From Saccharina japonica (Eukaryota > Sar > Phaeophyceae > Laminariales > Laminariaceae): a stretch of 64,000 nucleotides of DNA. The translations under genes were made by a program, and so were the position numbers. The DNA is taken from the NCBI GenBank assembly GCA_008828725.1, contig MEHQ01003109.1, positions 124,001 through 188,000 of the forward strand. The letters run 5' to 3'. This document shows positions 1 through 14,300 of this stretch, piece after piece (positions within the stretch are counted from its first letter, which is position 1; the number at the start of each line of letters is the position of its first letter). The notes under the pieces were generated by a model. It saw only the letters and a program-made list of their open reading frames with translations. It searched no databases and was not told the origin of the DNA.

Positions 1-2283
1 CAAAACTACGACGCAGAGATACTACGTTGCAATGCAGTAAGCAGAGCAGACAGAGCGTTGCGACCTGCCCTGCTATTAATAGTAATCCAGATGCGTGAAA
101 GAGAGAAAAGAACCGGAAAGGAAAATTGAAAAGGAAATAATGAAGAGTAAAAAGTTAAAATAAAACAGACATATATACGAACATACAAACAAACAAACAA
201 AACCAAAACGAAGAAAGTGTCGTGCGTCCCCCGGAAATGTAACAGACAATATAAAACTTGAAACAGGCACTAAATACAGCAGTACCAGTATAACTATGAT
301 ACGATCATCGTACAGATATCATATGGTATGACATGTAGCAGGTATCACATCATACGATACGACCAAGATCGGGATATCGGTCGCTCCGAAAAGAAAGAGC
401 GAAATCGCTCGAAACCAGAATCGTGTTTTCAATGCTGTGGCCGAAGAAGCAGGAGGTGGATGGCTTTAAAAACAAGGCAGTGAGTACGTGAGTACTACGG
501 TATCTCGCTGAAAGTCCGATGTTGATCTCAACCCATTTAGAACTGAAAAAAAATATCCCACGCTATTTCCGAGTAGTTTGTCCCCAAATACGTGGGACCA
601 GTTCTTAAGGGGTGAAGTCTCGAGTATTTAGAGCGACCTGTCGGTTTGCCGTTCGGTTGCTTGTTATACCTTGGATAATACCCCATATACTTCGTAGTAG
701 GCTATTGGGCCAACAATAGGTTGAAAATTATGACGATTAATACCTATCGCGGGCCACAATGGGTTGGTTTCGGGGTATATCAATACGTATTGTAAGCAAC
801 AATAGGATTAGAGCAGTGGGCACGCTAGCCTATTGTGTGACCGATATGCTTGTGAATGTTTTTATCAATAGGTACGTATAGAGTTTGAAAGTTAGGCCCA
901 GCAGGCTATCGTTCGAGAAATATCTTCAGATCATCGTCGATCGATACCTATTTGTTGTAGCGGTAGGTGTGCAAGCATGTCGATCGATACCTACTGCCTA
1001 ATTTAATGGGGGTGCCATGATATAGATCGATACCTGTCGCCCAATTCAATAGCTATACAATGGTATCGATCGATACCTATTGTCCAATTTAGTAAGTTCG
1101 CAAAGGCGCCGATCGATACCTATTGATCGATTAATAGTTTTGAAACGGTGATACCTATCGCCCAATCCAATATGTTTCGAAGGGTATCCATCGATGCCTA
1201 TTGCCTAACTGAACAGGTTTGCAGTGGGGTCGATCGATACCTATTGCCCAATAAAAAAACCAAGACACCCTACCTATTTATTGTAACAACTTCTGTGTAG
1301 CTATACTACGGCAGGAGAAGCTGCCGGTAGCTTTGATATTACATGTTACGTATGCCGAAAAAGCACGCGATAACGAACCTATTGGTCACAGAAATTGGTG
1401 TCGATAGACAATTTCTAATACCTATCCCAAGTACAATAACCAATTGAACGAAACTCTCTGGACCTATTAGTCGAAGCCATAGGTATCGATAGACCATTTA
1501 TAATACCTATCCCAAGTATAATGTCCTATTGTTCAAACCTATTGGTCTATGCACGGTATCGATAGATAATTTACAATACCTATCCCTAGTACAACAGCCT
1601 ATTGTGCTAAACTCTCTGAAACTATTGGTCGAAGCAATAGGTATCGATAGGCAATTTCGAATACATATCCCAAGTACAATAGCATATTGTACAAATCTCT
1701 CTGAACCTATTGGCCGAAGCAATAGGTATCGATAGACGTGTTTTAGTACCTATCTCGAGTGCAATAGCCTATTGCACAAATCCCTCTGAACCTATTGGTC
1801 GAAGCAATAGGTATCGATAGGTAATTTTTAATACCTATATCAACTACAATAGCCTATGGCACCATTCTCTCTGAACCTATTGGTCGAAGCAATAGGTATC
1901 GATAGGAAATGTATGATACCTATTGTAGGAGCAAGAGGTATCGCTATGCAATACAATAGGTATCGATATGCAATACCCCAACCTATTGAAACACCAATAG
2001 GCATATATAATAGGCTATTGACCAGGGTGTGCTGGGTATTGATATATATTTGGAGACGAAACGGTCCTTACATTTCCGTACAGAGTGGTAATAGGTACGA
2101 CGCAGCCCTCTGTCCCCATCTTATCGACAGCCGTATATACATATCGAAGTGCTGCTGTACTCCTTACTTGTTAGAGCATTATCGCAGTCCATGATGCCAA
2201 CATGCTAACACCATCAACACCACCGCCGCCGCCGCCGTGCGCTGTTCGGCTGTTCGATTGCTCGGTTGCTTTGGCACCAATAG
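1..2283. other. No gene recognised upstream of the HAD gene
   Basis: I find no exon that I can support here. The missing first exon(s) of the downstream HAD hydrolase should encode the DxDxV nucleophile motif, and I searched for it without success, so it probably lies left of the window. The stretch 60-420 shows nothing clear, and 700-2010 is a satellite listed separately. Confidence 0.5.
880..2010. repeat. Degenerate satellite based on GTATCGATAG / CCTATTG
   Basis: From about 900 to 1250 a unit of roughly 60 bases repeats the core TCGATCGATACCTATTG. From about 1390 to 1930 a longer unit repeats, with GGTATCGATAG at 1482, 1555, 1640, 1724, 1810 and 1894, giving a spacing near 85 bases. Each longer unit also contains AATACCTATCCCAAGTACAA and CTCTCTGAACCTATTGGTCG. 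A shorter, inverted relative lies at 36900-37105. Confidence 0.85.
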
Positions 2284-2382
2284 TCGGAGTCCCTTCATCG
2301 GGAAGCATACAACGCCGTGTTTCGAGAGTTTGATGTGGACTACAACTGGAGCCCAGAGTACTACGACGGACTCCAGAACAAG
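2284..2382 (+). CDS. HAD hydrolase, first exon seen (cap domain start)
   Basis: This 33-codon exon follows an AATAG acceptor and ends with AAG before a gtgcgg donor. It encodes SESLHREAYNAV and then WSPEYYDGLQNK. In CbbY-like proteins this stretch directly follows the DxDGV(I/L) nucleophile motif. The upstream exon should therefore end in that motif. Confidence 0.8.
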
Positions 2383-5300
2383 GTGCGGCATTTATCTCTG
2401 CCATACTGCTATGCGTACGTACTGATTGTTCACACACGGATAGATCACAAATTACTATTAATAAAAGTAGATAAAGTACAGCAGTAGATCCTATTTCTGC
2501 CGTTATGACATGCTGCGCAGGACCTGTCAAGTACAAATCCAACCCAGGAATATGTGCCAGATCATTCATATACTGCTGTAAATCATACAGCCCCAACCCG
2601 GTTACGTGAGCTAGACCATACAGAACAGGAATCGATCTACCCTGAAATATCTGGAGGTCGTGAATGGCGTGTGTTCTCCATTTGGTAATATGTGCATTGT
2701 GAACGTTGAGGTAACCATTGTAGCATATGGAAACATGTGTAGGATTTTCCCTACAGTATTAGGTGTAGGAGGTTTAGTGTATCGTGGCAAGCTATAGGGA
2801 AGAGAGCGAGAATGAGACTGCCTCGTCTTGCTCACTTACTTGCTACGTACTTTCTTCCTGTCTCGTCTTTTTTCTTTTCGTCTTCTGTTCGATCCTTCGA
2901 GGTCCGATGCGACATTAATATATAAATTTTCCACATCTTCTTTGCACCTGAGCTTTTGCTCCTGCGTGGACCATGACGGCTACGTGACCCACCCACCCAT
3001 CCTCGGCCGGAAGCCATACCCCATGCGCGAAATTTCCGTTCAAATGATCTAGATCCTCTAAATCATCTAGATCATCTACTGTAGATCAAGATTTGTCCGA
3101 TTTGTGGTCTGAATGTGTGGAATGTCCCGACGATGGTCCAGGTGGGAGGAGGCAAGCCCAAGATGCGGTACTACTTCGGAGAGAACGGCTGGCCAAAGTC
3201 GAAGCTAGGAGGGCCTCCGCAGACAGACGATGAGAAGACCGTGCTCATTGATTCCTTGCAGGTCAGGAGCGAGGACTGCTAACAGCTTCTATGATGCCCC
3301 CTGCGCTCGAGCTCTGCAAGCAATTCCGAATAGTCGAGGGTGAAGTATTTCATAAATTATTAACCTGGCATTTTTTAGGAGACGATGATATCACACACCT
3401 GGTACCTGGAATATGCATTTTTTTCCCGTGGCCGGACAGTACACTGTTTCTGTGCTCGAGCTCTGCTTATATTAGCGAATCGGGCAACAGGGTGTAGTCG
3501 TATGTATATACCGGTACGTAGTCGCTTGTGCGGCAGCGTTCTCAATCAAGTGTCCGGCTCCCGAGCGATGCTATTGTACGAAAAAGGGAGTACTTTCAGT
3601 CCCTTGTAAAAACAGAGACTGCGATATGCCTCGTACAGCAGTAGCTTATTGTTCGTCGAACTTACGCTTAGTTTTTATTTTGGTCAAAAATGTTTTTTGG
3701 ATGAGTTATAGAGCATAGCTCCTCAGGTGAGTACCCAACCGTATATCATAACGCCTCCACGACAGAAGAGGGGTAGAGGGGAAATGAAGACACCATGACA
3801 GAAACCTGACGAAGTATGTGCCCACGTTACCGAGCATGTCTCCAATGTACGTACTGCGTCTTAGTAGGGGTGGGGGTATGAATGGCATGGCACCATACCC
3901 GCTTGCGGCTGCACGCAACATAGCATTCGCACCGTAGCGTTTAGCATGGATCTGGCTATCGAATGCGGGTATTTAAAGCGCTGGTAACGTCCTGGACAGT
4001 ACACTAATATGCGTTGTCTAGCTATGGAATTCTGCTCCAACAGATTGGTATTGTTGTCTACACGTAGTAGCTGCTGATAGATACTTTCCACAGTATGTTG
4101 TTCCGGTACTTCATTATGATAAGCATCTCCCAACACACCTGGTACACTGTTCGGGCAACATTCTGTTGCGGTCGCTTCGTAGGATATGTATTGTTCCGAC
4201 AGCGATCTACCGTGGTCAACTTTCCAAATGGAATGTTGCGGTAAAAGTCCATCGTATTTGTTATTCCAAAACCGTTCGATTCGGCAAAATAGTATATCCG
4301 GTCACCTTTCCGAATTCATTGTGATCGACAATACAAGATGCTGATAGACAGTGTAACGTGTTACCCACAACAATAAATATGAACTATGCCGGGACAATAC
4401 GTGGTTGTTTCTGCGATAGGCAGTAGGCGTTTCTAGTGTCGTGACAGTATATATGATTATATTGTCGTGGCAATAGATGTTATTGGACGACTCTCCGAAT
4501 CTACTGCCACGGCCACAGGCAACAGCAGTCTACTTTACTATCTTTATGGCAATAGATATATACCAGCTATAGATATGGTCCAGTGCATGGGAAGGTTTTG
4601 CAACCACGTCGCTCGTTCTCCCACCGTTGTAGGCGCCAGTCCTCCTACCTTGCGGATGAAGACGTGTACACGTGCTCATCATTAACCCCTTCAAACACTG
4701 CACCCACATTTTCTTTTATAAACTAGTCGACAGGGGGAAAATCCCCATTCATCCCATCTCCTTCCTCCCCATCCAAATTAATTTCCATTGTGTTCATGGG
4801 GCATCAGGACCGAAAGACGAACATCTACAAGGAGTTTGTCGCTGACGGCACAGCGATGCTGCGACCAGGAATACAGCGATTGATCGACGAGACTAGGGCC
4901 ATCCCGGTGAGTTGGAAGCATGTTGCCGCCGCCGAGGTATACGACCCATCCACGACTCGGTGCGAGTAGGGGTGAAATAACCGAGAGATAATCAATTCAT
5001 TGGTTTTTTTTTAAGCGATGTACACAATACCGAAGGGGTTTGTACTCGTACATGCCTCGACGCGTGGTACGATAGAGGTGGAGGTATACCGTTTTTTGAC
5101 CGAAACGTTTTCTGAATGACGGGCCTCCTTACCTTAACCCAAAATCGTCGGAATTCCCTATTTTTTGTTGCCAATTTTTTCGTTGTCTCGTTAGGCCGTG
5201 GGATTGTTCATCGGCCAGCGCTTGTGTTTTCGTCCAAAATCAGTTTTTTGGGTGAGGTAAAGAGTTCCTCAAGTGACCACCCTTATAAGGCAAATACATG

Positions 5301-8300
5301 CTGCACCTCTTCTATCGTAGCATGCGTCCCTCGTGTGCTACCTACATACGTGTTCGCGTGATCGGATACTAGCCCTTTACTACCGCAACTTTTTCCAACT
5401 CGAGTTTCAAGTGGTTCGACCCCTAAAAGTAGCTGCCGTTGTAACAGCCACTCTAAACGTTGCCAGATTATTTATGATTCCAAGGGGATTTGGCCCCAAA
5501 ATGTACGTGCAGTTGTAACATTACCCGACTCTAAATTTCAAGTTGGACTAGTTTGGCCCCCGAAACAGGGGTGCAGTTCAAACTTTAGCCGACTTTAGTT
5601 TCAAGCAGTTTAGCCCCAAATCGTGTGTGCCGTTGTTACGTTCTCCGATTCTAGTTCCAAGTGTTTCGTTGCCACAACGCGTGTGCGTTTGTAGAGTTGT
5701 CCTCAGCAGTCTTATGACAACCTGCTCGTCCCCAGAACGTGTGTACATTTGTAAAGCTGTCCGAATCTAATTCCAAGTTATATTCATTCCCAAAACGCGT
5801 TTTGCATTTAAAAAGTTGTCCGAGTCTAATTCCAAGTCGTTCGTTCCCAGAACGTATTTTCCTTTGTAAAGTTGACCGAATCCAGTTCCAAGAAGTTGTT
5901 CGTCCTCAAAACGTCTTTGCAGTTGTGACGGCCACGTACTGCAAAAGTTATCCGCCGACTCTAATTCCAAGTAAGTTTGGCCCTAACACGTGCAAATTAT
6001 ACAGTTTGACTCCAAAAGGTAGGTGCAGCTGTCACGGCTAACTGAAAATCCATGCAATTCTACGGCGTAGTGCCAAATATTTTGACCCCAAAAATACAAA
6101 ATAGCAAAATCGGGTTGCAGTTGTAACGGTCTCGTATTGCGAAAAGGTCGCATATAGCATACTCTAAATCCAAGCAGTTTCACCCCCAACATACCTAATA
6201 GGGGTGCTATAAATGCCTACTTTTGACGCCAAATGCAACGACCACTGCTGCTGTGGGTGCACGTGCACGTGCCCGTGTTATAATATACAGGGAGTGGACA
6301 CCCCTATTTAAGAGCGCTCCGTGACAAGCCTGAACAAGCGCTCTTAACTAGAGATTGCTCGTATCTGTACTCGTAGCAGGCAACATATAGCCTTTAGTAT
6401 AGGCAAGACATGCCGATCGTTGACCGCTCGTATCCCCTTTCGGACCCCGGGATAGCGACCAATACACAACGACCATTTTGGTATTGCCGATTATCGACCA
6501 GCTACGAGCAGCGTGAGGGACCAGCAGTACGGGTAGGATCACGTTGCGCCGTTGCAGTACGACTCCTCGCGCTGTACCTCGGGCACCAACCATTGTATGA
6601 TATCATCCCCCAATCACGCAGTGGCATTCGCTGTAATCGTCATTTTTAGTGCCTATTTTCCCCTCTTTAGCCCCAAGAGGGTCACGTCCCGAATTGTGTT
6701 AGCTACTGTTATTAATAGGCCTCTCTTAACCCTTCTGACCATTTTGGGACCCATTAATATTTAACGACAAAAAAAACGAAAACGCGCGGTGTCATTACGC
6801 ATCTAGGAAGAGCGTGCACCATTACAAGTGTATAGTATATAGCTTCATGCTGCGCGCGTGTCGTAGTTCTCCCTGGGTACACCATGTCGCACTTCAGACA
6901 CATGTTATTGCTTGCCCTAGACCACCCCAGCAGCCTAGTTTAACCCAGAGGCTGCTTCATGCGGCGGATGCTGTGATGGCCTTTTTTTTGTTTTCGGTAT
7001 GTTTTGCCTCTGAAGTCCCGAAGGGGTTGGTTAAACCGGTGTACCCACTGCGGTGCACGAATAAAACTGTTATGCCCGCATCACTCGCACCTAATCTGGT
7101 GTTTATTTTTTTGTTCCGGCACTCGAACCTCTTCCGTGACTGTTTAACTCTTCCCAGGGCGGGAAAATGGCGATATGCTCTGCGTCGACGAAGGATGCCT
7201 GCCTCTTCGTGCTGGACAACTTGCTCGGACAGGAGAACCTTGACAAGTTCGACCTCATCCTAGCCGGCGATGACGTGCCTCAGAGGAAGCCCGACCCCAT
7301 GATATACCACCTCGCCAGCGAGAAGCTGGGCGTGCCACCGGAGCGGTGAGAAAGAACGCACGCTCACGAGCCGTGCTACGGTGTCAAGAGAGGGGTTGGT
7401 TGCGCTTTTGAGCTCAAGATGCGTGCTACGATACAGGTAGAGGTATGGGCGCTGTGATGCATGCTGCGTTTTTTCGATTTCATAAATATTTGAACGAGCA
7501 ATTCACTATTCCCCATAGGACGCAAACCAGTTTTTTTTTGCGAAATCGCATTCAAATAGGATTTTATTTTCCAAATTGAATTTTTTCTGTCTTCGTTAAG
7601 ATGGGCCCTTAATAGGCCTCTCTTAACCCTTCTGACCATTTTGGGACCCATTAATATTTAACGACAAAAAAAACGAAAACGCACGGTGTCATTACGCATC
7701 TAGGAAGAGCGTGCACAATTACAAGTGTATAGTATATAGCTTCATGCTGCGCGCGTGTCGTAGTTCTCCCTGGGTACACCATGTCGCACTTCAGACACAT
7801 GTTATTGCTTGCCCTAGACCACCCCAGCAGCCTAGTTTAACCCAGAGGCTGCTTCATGCGGATGATGGTGCGATGGCCATTTATTTTGCTTTCGGCATGT
7901 TTTGCCTCTGAAGTCCCAAAGGGCTTGGTTAAACTGGTGTACCCACTGGTCTACACGAATATAACTGTTATGCCCGCATCACTCGCACCTGATCTGGTGT
8001 TTATGTTTTTGTTCCGGCACTCGAACCTTTCCCGTGACTGTTTAACTCTTCCCAGGGTGGGAAAATGGCGATATGCTCTGCGTCGACGAAGGATGCCTGC
8101 CTCTTCGTGCTGGACAACTTGCTCGGACAGGAGAACCTTGACAAGTTCGACCTCATCCTAGCCGGCGATGACGTCCCTCAGAGGAAGCCCGACCCCATGA
8201 TATACCACCTCGCCAGCGAGAAGCTGGGCGTGCCACCGGAGCGGTGACCGGCTAACTGAAGGCTGGGCTTGCACGCCCAGCAGTCGTCGTGTGGGAGGTT

Positions 8301-11300
8301 CGAAAAAAACTTCAAACTAAACGATTGCTGCTGTGTTTTTAAACTTCTACTACAGTACTGCTTGGTATCTAAAAATAAACGTCTACCGCAATTAATTGAT
8401 ACCGGTAATGCCTTTTGAAGCCTGAAGTAGCTTCGAAAGGTATCCTCGACAGGTATTCGAGAAGTGTGTGTGTGTGTCCGCTTGCACCCATAAACCCCGA
8501 ACCCGGGACTTTTTATCGACGAACGATACCCGGCGAAAACTGCCGACGCCACCGCCGAGAAGTTGGCCGTCGCTCATCATGCCCGCCTCCCTTGCCAGGT
8601 TTCAGCTCGTTTGTCGGTGCTTGTGTGGTGTTGTGCTTTCCCGCGTCTGCATCGTTGAGCGAACCTTCACCGCTTCCTGCGGCTGGTACAGACTGGCCAT
8701 AAATATAATATGCATTCGTATATAATGTGACCTTAGGGCCCGTAAGAACAAAGACAGCAGAATATTCAATTTGAAAAAACAAATCCGCTTTTCATTGATC
8801 AACACACTCACCACCACCCCCAAGATCATAATCTTTGGTTCTAGTGCGTGTGTTGACCAATGAAAAGCGGATTTGATTGTTTTTTCCAAATTTAATTTAT
8901 TTTACATTCATTCGTTAAGGGCCCATATTAAGGGCCCGTATTTAACGAGAGAAAAAATTCAATTTGGAAAAAATAAAATTCAAATACGCTTTTCATTGGT
9001 CAACACACGCACCAGCATCAAAGATTAGGATCTTGGGGTCTAATCAATTTGAATTGGACGAAAAAACCAAGAAGGTCCCAGGACCTTCTTTTCCAAAGAA
9101 TTTAAATCAAATTGAGGAGTTGGCCCGACTTGGACCGGCATGTCTACGGTGGGCAAACGCCCCCGGTACAATCTGGTCATTTCTTGGTGGCATCGATGAC
9201 CACGACCGAGGCGACAACACGTGAACCACAACCCGAGGCCACCGGGACAACAGCGCGCCCACGCCTATAGACCATAGCACAGCGTACCCCGGCGGTGGCG
9301 CCTCAAAACCAATCATGGCGGTCGCAATCCCAACTTTTCAACCAGCTCGATGCTCCAACCCGATAAAAACCGAGCGATCGACCCAAAAACAGCATGATAC
9401 GCTCAAGACTTCGATAACACCATCGCCGCCCCTGTCTCGCCCGTGGCGTTCCAGGGATCCCTACGCCCACCCAGGAGACCCTGAGAGCGATAGCTTCCTA
9501 GCCTGGGCGGTCAAAAGCAAAAGATAGCTGGCGGCGGCGCGCACGCGTCGACGCATGCTTTCCCTCTCGTCTCCTCTCGTCGATTTTTTTCACCTGGGCG
9601 CTGTGACGCAGCTGCGTTTTTTCGATTTCATAAATATTTGAACGAGCAATTCACTATTCCCCATAGGACCAAACCAGTTTTTTTTTGCGAAATCACATTC
9701 AAATGGATTTTATTTTCCAAATTGAATTTTTGCTGTCTTCGTTAAGATGGGCCCTTAAGGGCCTCTTCTTAACCGACCATTTTGACAAAACATTAATATT
9801 GACAAAAAAAACGAAAACGCACGGTGTCATTACGCATCTAGGAAGAGCGTGCACAATTACAAGTGTATAGTATATAGCTTCATGCTGCGCGCGTGTCGTA
9901 GTTCTCCCTGGGTACACCATGTCGCACTTCAGACACATGTTATTGCTTGCCCTAGACCACCCCAGCAGCCTAGTTTAACCCAGAGGCTGCTTCATGCGGA
10001 TGATGGTGCGATGGCCATTTATTTTGCTTTCGGCATGTTTTGCCTCTGAAGTCCCAAAGGGCTTGGTTAAACTGGTGTACCCACTGGTCTACACGAATAT
10101 AACTGTTATGCCCGCATCACTCGCACCTGATCTGGTGTTTATGTTTTTGTTCCGGCACTCGAACCTCTTCCGTGACTGTTTAACTCTTCCCAGGGCGGGA
10201 AAATGGCGATATGCTCTGCGTCGACGAAGGATGCCTGCCTCTTCGTGCTGGACAACTTGCTCGGACAGGAGAACCTTGACAAGTTCGACCTCATCCTAGC
10301 CGGCGATGACGTCCCTCAGAGGAAGCCCGACCCCATGATATACCACCTCGCCAGCGAGAAGCTGGGCGTGCCACCGGAGCGGTGAGAAAGAACGCACGCT
10401 CACGAGCCGTGCTACGGTGTCAAGAGAGGGGTTGGTTGCGCTTTTGAGCTCAAGATGCGTGCTACGATACAGGTAGAGGTATACCTTTTTTTGGCTTAAA
10501 GGTTCGCTGAATGGTCGGGCTCCTTAATCCAAAAATCGTCGGAATCTCATTTTCGTGTTGAAATAATGTTCGTTGTGTAATTAGGCCGTGGAACTGTTCA
10601 ATCGGATTGCACTTTTTTTCCCTCCAAAATCAGTTTTTGGGTGAGGTATAGAGGCAGAAAAAACATGGTGCACCTCTACCGTAGCATGCGTCTCAACCAT
10701 TTTGTCACTGAAGAGGGTTCTCAACCATTGCATCAACCATTGCACCAAAAATTGCCATCAACCATTGAATGAACCATTGAACCTGAGGAGCTAAAACGCA
10801 ACCCAATCTATTTGGATCGTTGGGTGTCTACGCGTAGCCCATGAAATTGTGTATCGGACATATTAGTTCTACTTTTTTTCTTCTTCTCAACTTAAGGGCT
10901 GTTGGGGTGGAGGTGTACGTAGAGCTTCCTCAAGCGAGAAGTGACAGAAGTAATTTAGGCGCTGCCCCTGTAAGGCAAAAGCCCTACCTCAGCACACGTC
11001 TCCCTCGCTCTCTTCCTGCTGGGTTGATGTGCTTGATGATGCAGGTGGTGATGCGTGTGGTGCTTTTCGTGGGACTGTGAGTTAGTTGGCTAGGTAGTAC
11101 CCAAAGTCTCCAACTAGTTAATAGTACGGGGGATCATAGTAAATAGGACCTACGGTACACACAAAAGCCTATATATTTACCTCTTTTTACTAACAAAAGT
11201 TGGTCCTATTTACTACGGCCCCCCGTAATAGTTGGCTACGAAGGTGCTACAGATAGTTACATGGGATCGTCCTCGACAATGTCCGTCGTTTCAGCATCTG

Positions 11301-14300
11301 TCCAGTGCGGTTGTGAGTCGACGTGTGTTCGATATTTATCGAATACTGACATAAGTAAACTATTAATCGTTGGCTTACTTCGCCACCCAAGCAGTAACTA
11401 TTTCAGGTATTAATAAGTAGCCGTCAAGTCCGGCCAAGGCATGCCTTACGCACAGCCCTACATAGCTTTTGATGTTTTTAGCGAGTTGCGATGGCTTCAA
11501 CCCCCACTGCCGATTGACCAAGAGAAATGTTGGCAAAGAGCTGCTGACCTATGAAAAGCTTTGACCTCGTAGGATGATGAAAGGGCAACAAAAACCATCT
11601 GTGCAATTCGCTTATTGGGCGCAATCTCGTCGACGACCTTGTATGCAACTTCTTCTTCTTTAGTTCTCCTCCGGCGGACGTGTAAAAGGAATAGGTTAAG
11701 CTCACCACATGTCCTTCCACATCTATGTCGTTTTGCAACGTAACGTGCGTGCGGAGCCTATCAAGCGGCTGAGAAGTATGCTTTTAGCCTCATACAGGGA
11801 GGAGTTCATGATTGGCGTGCTGTGCTATTCCGGATTTCACCGTTTTGACGTATTTTTTTCAGGTGCATGGTAATCGAGGACAGTCTCATCGGCCTTAAGG
11901 CAGCGCTAGGGGCGAACATGAACTGCGTCATCACCTACACAGAATCCACCAAGAGCCAGGTTTGTTCGATGTTATGATACTTATTAATAACGCTTAGGAT
12001 TATATTATCAACCCTTTTGGCGCACAAAAAAAAATGGCAAATCTGGCCTTACGAACCGTCTACGAGGAGGGGGAGGAGGGAAGACACCTGTGACCACGGC
12101 TTGTCCAGAGAGCTGGAAATTGAAACCGATCGGTAAAAAGACAACAACAAAATCAACAACCAAAGAAAAAAAGGGTGGGCGCGCAGCAGTAGTACGAGTA
12201 GGACCGTGCTGTGCCCTTGTCATACGATTACTCCTTGCGTTCTTTTAGTAGGCCGTGCTCCAAATTCATCGTGGGCCAAGCAAGCAGTGGGTGATGCTGC
12301 GATCGTCATTTCGTGTCCCCGTGACTTTCTCTCTGTGACGCCCGAAAAGGGTTAATACCTGGAATACTGTTAATAATAATACCGCAATTCGTACCAGTTG
12401 CCATTTGTTTTTTCAGCATCATATACGTTCCTGGGCCTCTGAAGTTCAGAGCAAGAGATAACGATGCGTATTCGTATACCTCTTAGTCCAGGGTTGGGTT
12501 GGTCTGCTCGTTGCAGATGCGGTTTACCCCCCCCCCCACCCCCTCATTGTTGGTCTGGTTCGGCCATGCATCGAGAATGAAAGTAACAGTAACCGCCCCC
12601 CTCCCGGCCGTGGCTCCAATCTGAGCGAGTTGTAGGGATGGGAGGGTCTATGATGCATGCGACTACGGCCATGCATGACAAAATTGACAACTGGTACAAA
12701 TTGCGGTAATTATTTATTAACAGTATTCCAGGTATTAACCCTTTTCGGGCGTCACAGAGAGAAAGTCACGGGGACACGAAATGACGATCGCAGCATCACC
12801 CACTGCTTGCTTGGCCCACGATGAATTTGGAGCACGGCCTACTAAAAGCACGCAAGGAGTAATCGTATGACAAGGGCACAGCACGGTCCTACTCGTACTA
12901 CTGCTGCGCGCCCACCCTTTTTTCCTTTGGTTGTTGATTTTGTTGTTGTCTTTTTACCGATCGGTTTCAATTTCCAGCTCTCTGGACAAGTCGCGGTCAC
13001 AGGTGTCTTCCCTCCTCCCCCTCCTCGTAGACGGTTCGTAAGGCCAGATTTGCCATTTTTTTTTGTGCGCCAAAAGGGTTGATAATATAATCCTAAGCAT
13101 TATTAATAAGTATCATAACATCGAACAAACCTGGCTCTTGGTGGATTCTGTGTAGGTGATGACGCAGTTCATGTTCGCCCCTAGCGCTGCCTTAAGGCCG
13201 ATGAGACTGTCCTCGATTACCATGCACCTGAAAAAAATACGTCAAAACGGTGACATCCGGAATAGCACAGCACGCCAACCATGAACTCCCCCCTGTATGA
13301 GGCTAAAAGCATACTTCTCAGCCGCTTGATAGGCTCCGCACGCACGTTACGTTGCAAAACGACATAGATGTGGAAGGACATGTGGTGAGCTTAACCTATT
13401 CCTTTTACCCGTCCGCCGGAGGAGAACTAAAGAAGGTGAAGTTGCATACAAGGTCGTCGACGAGATTGCGCCCAATAAGCGAATTGCACAGATGGTTTTT
13501 GTTGCCCTTTCATCATCCTACGAGGTCAAAGCTTTTCATAGGTCAGCAGCTCTTTGCCAACATTTCTCTTGGTCAATCGGCAGTGGGGGTTGAAGCCATC
13601 GCAACTCGCTAAAAACATCAAAAGCTATGTAGGGCTGTGCGTAAGGCATGCCTTGGCCGGACTTGACGGCTACTTATTAATACCTGAAATAGTTACTGCT
13701 TGGGTGGCGAAGTAAGCCAACGATTAATAGTTTACTTATGTCAGTATTCGATAAATATCGAACACACGTCGACTCACAACCGCACTGGACAGATGCTGAA
13801 ACGACGGACATTGTCGAGGACGATCCCATGTAACTATCTGTAGCACCTTCGCAGCCAACTATTACGGGGGGCCGTAGTAAATAGGACCAACTTTTGTTAG
13901 TAAAAAGAGGTAAATATATAGGTTTTAGTGTGTACCGTAGGTCCTATTTACTATGATCCCCCGTACTATTAACTAGTTGGAGACTTTGGGTACTACCTAG
14001 CCAACTAACTCACAGTCCCACGAAAAGCACCACACGCATCACCACCTGCATCATCAAGCACATCAACCCAGCAGGAAGAGAGCGAGGGAGACGTGTGCTG
14101 AGGTAGGGCTTTTGCCTTACAGGGGCAGCGCCTAAATTACTTCTGTCACTTCTCGCTTGAGGAAGCTCTACGTACACCTCCACCCCAACAGCCCTTAAGT
14201 TGAGAAGAAGAAAAAAAGTAAAACTAATATGTCCGATACACAATTTCATGGGCTACGCGTAGACACCCAACGATCCAAATAGATTGGGTTGCGTTTTAGC

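Larger units (their letters stand above)
6711..10490. repeat. Tandem triplication carrying a HAD exon (family E)
   Basis: Three copies of an approximately 0.7-kb segment begin near 6711, 7610 and 9755. Each contains GGTGTCATTACGCATCTAGG, CTGCGCGCGTGTCG and then the 188-base exon. Copies 1 and 3 also share the sequence after the exon, up to the GCTACGATACAGGTAGAGG start of a family B element. The 5' portion (GCGTGCA...CTGCGCGCGTGTC...CCCGAAGGGGTT) has a diverged relative at about 58625-58840, so part of the unit is an interspersed repeat. Confidence 0.85.

Noticed and set aside
432-480. Possible first exon with ATG reading MLWPKKQEVDGFKNKA before a gtgagtacg donor
   Set aside because: It does not contain the expected HAD nucleophile motif, has no family resemblance, and nothing joins it to the exon at 2284.
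12008-13082. 71-codon frames MTRAQHGPTRTTAARPPFF... on both strands
   Set aside because: Same explanation: palindrome arms. The composition is low complexity.
11478-13612. 86-codon frames MQNDIDVEGHVVSLTYSFY... on both strands
   Set aside because: They are mirror images in the palindrome arms; conservation is explained by the duplication, and no motif or splice support exists.
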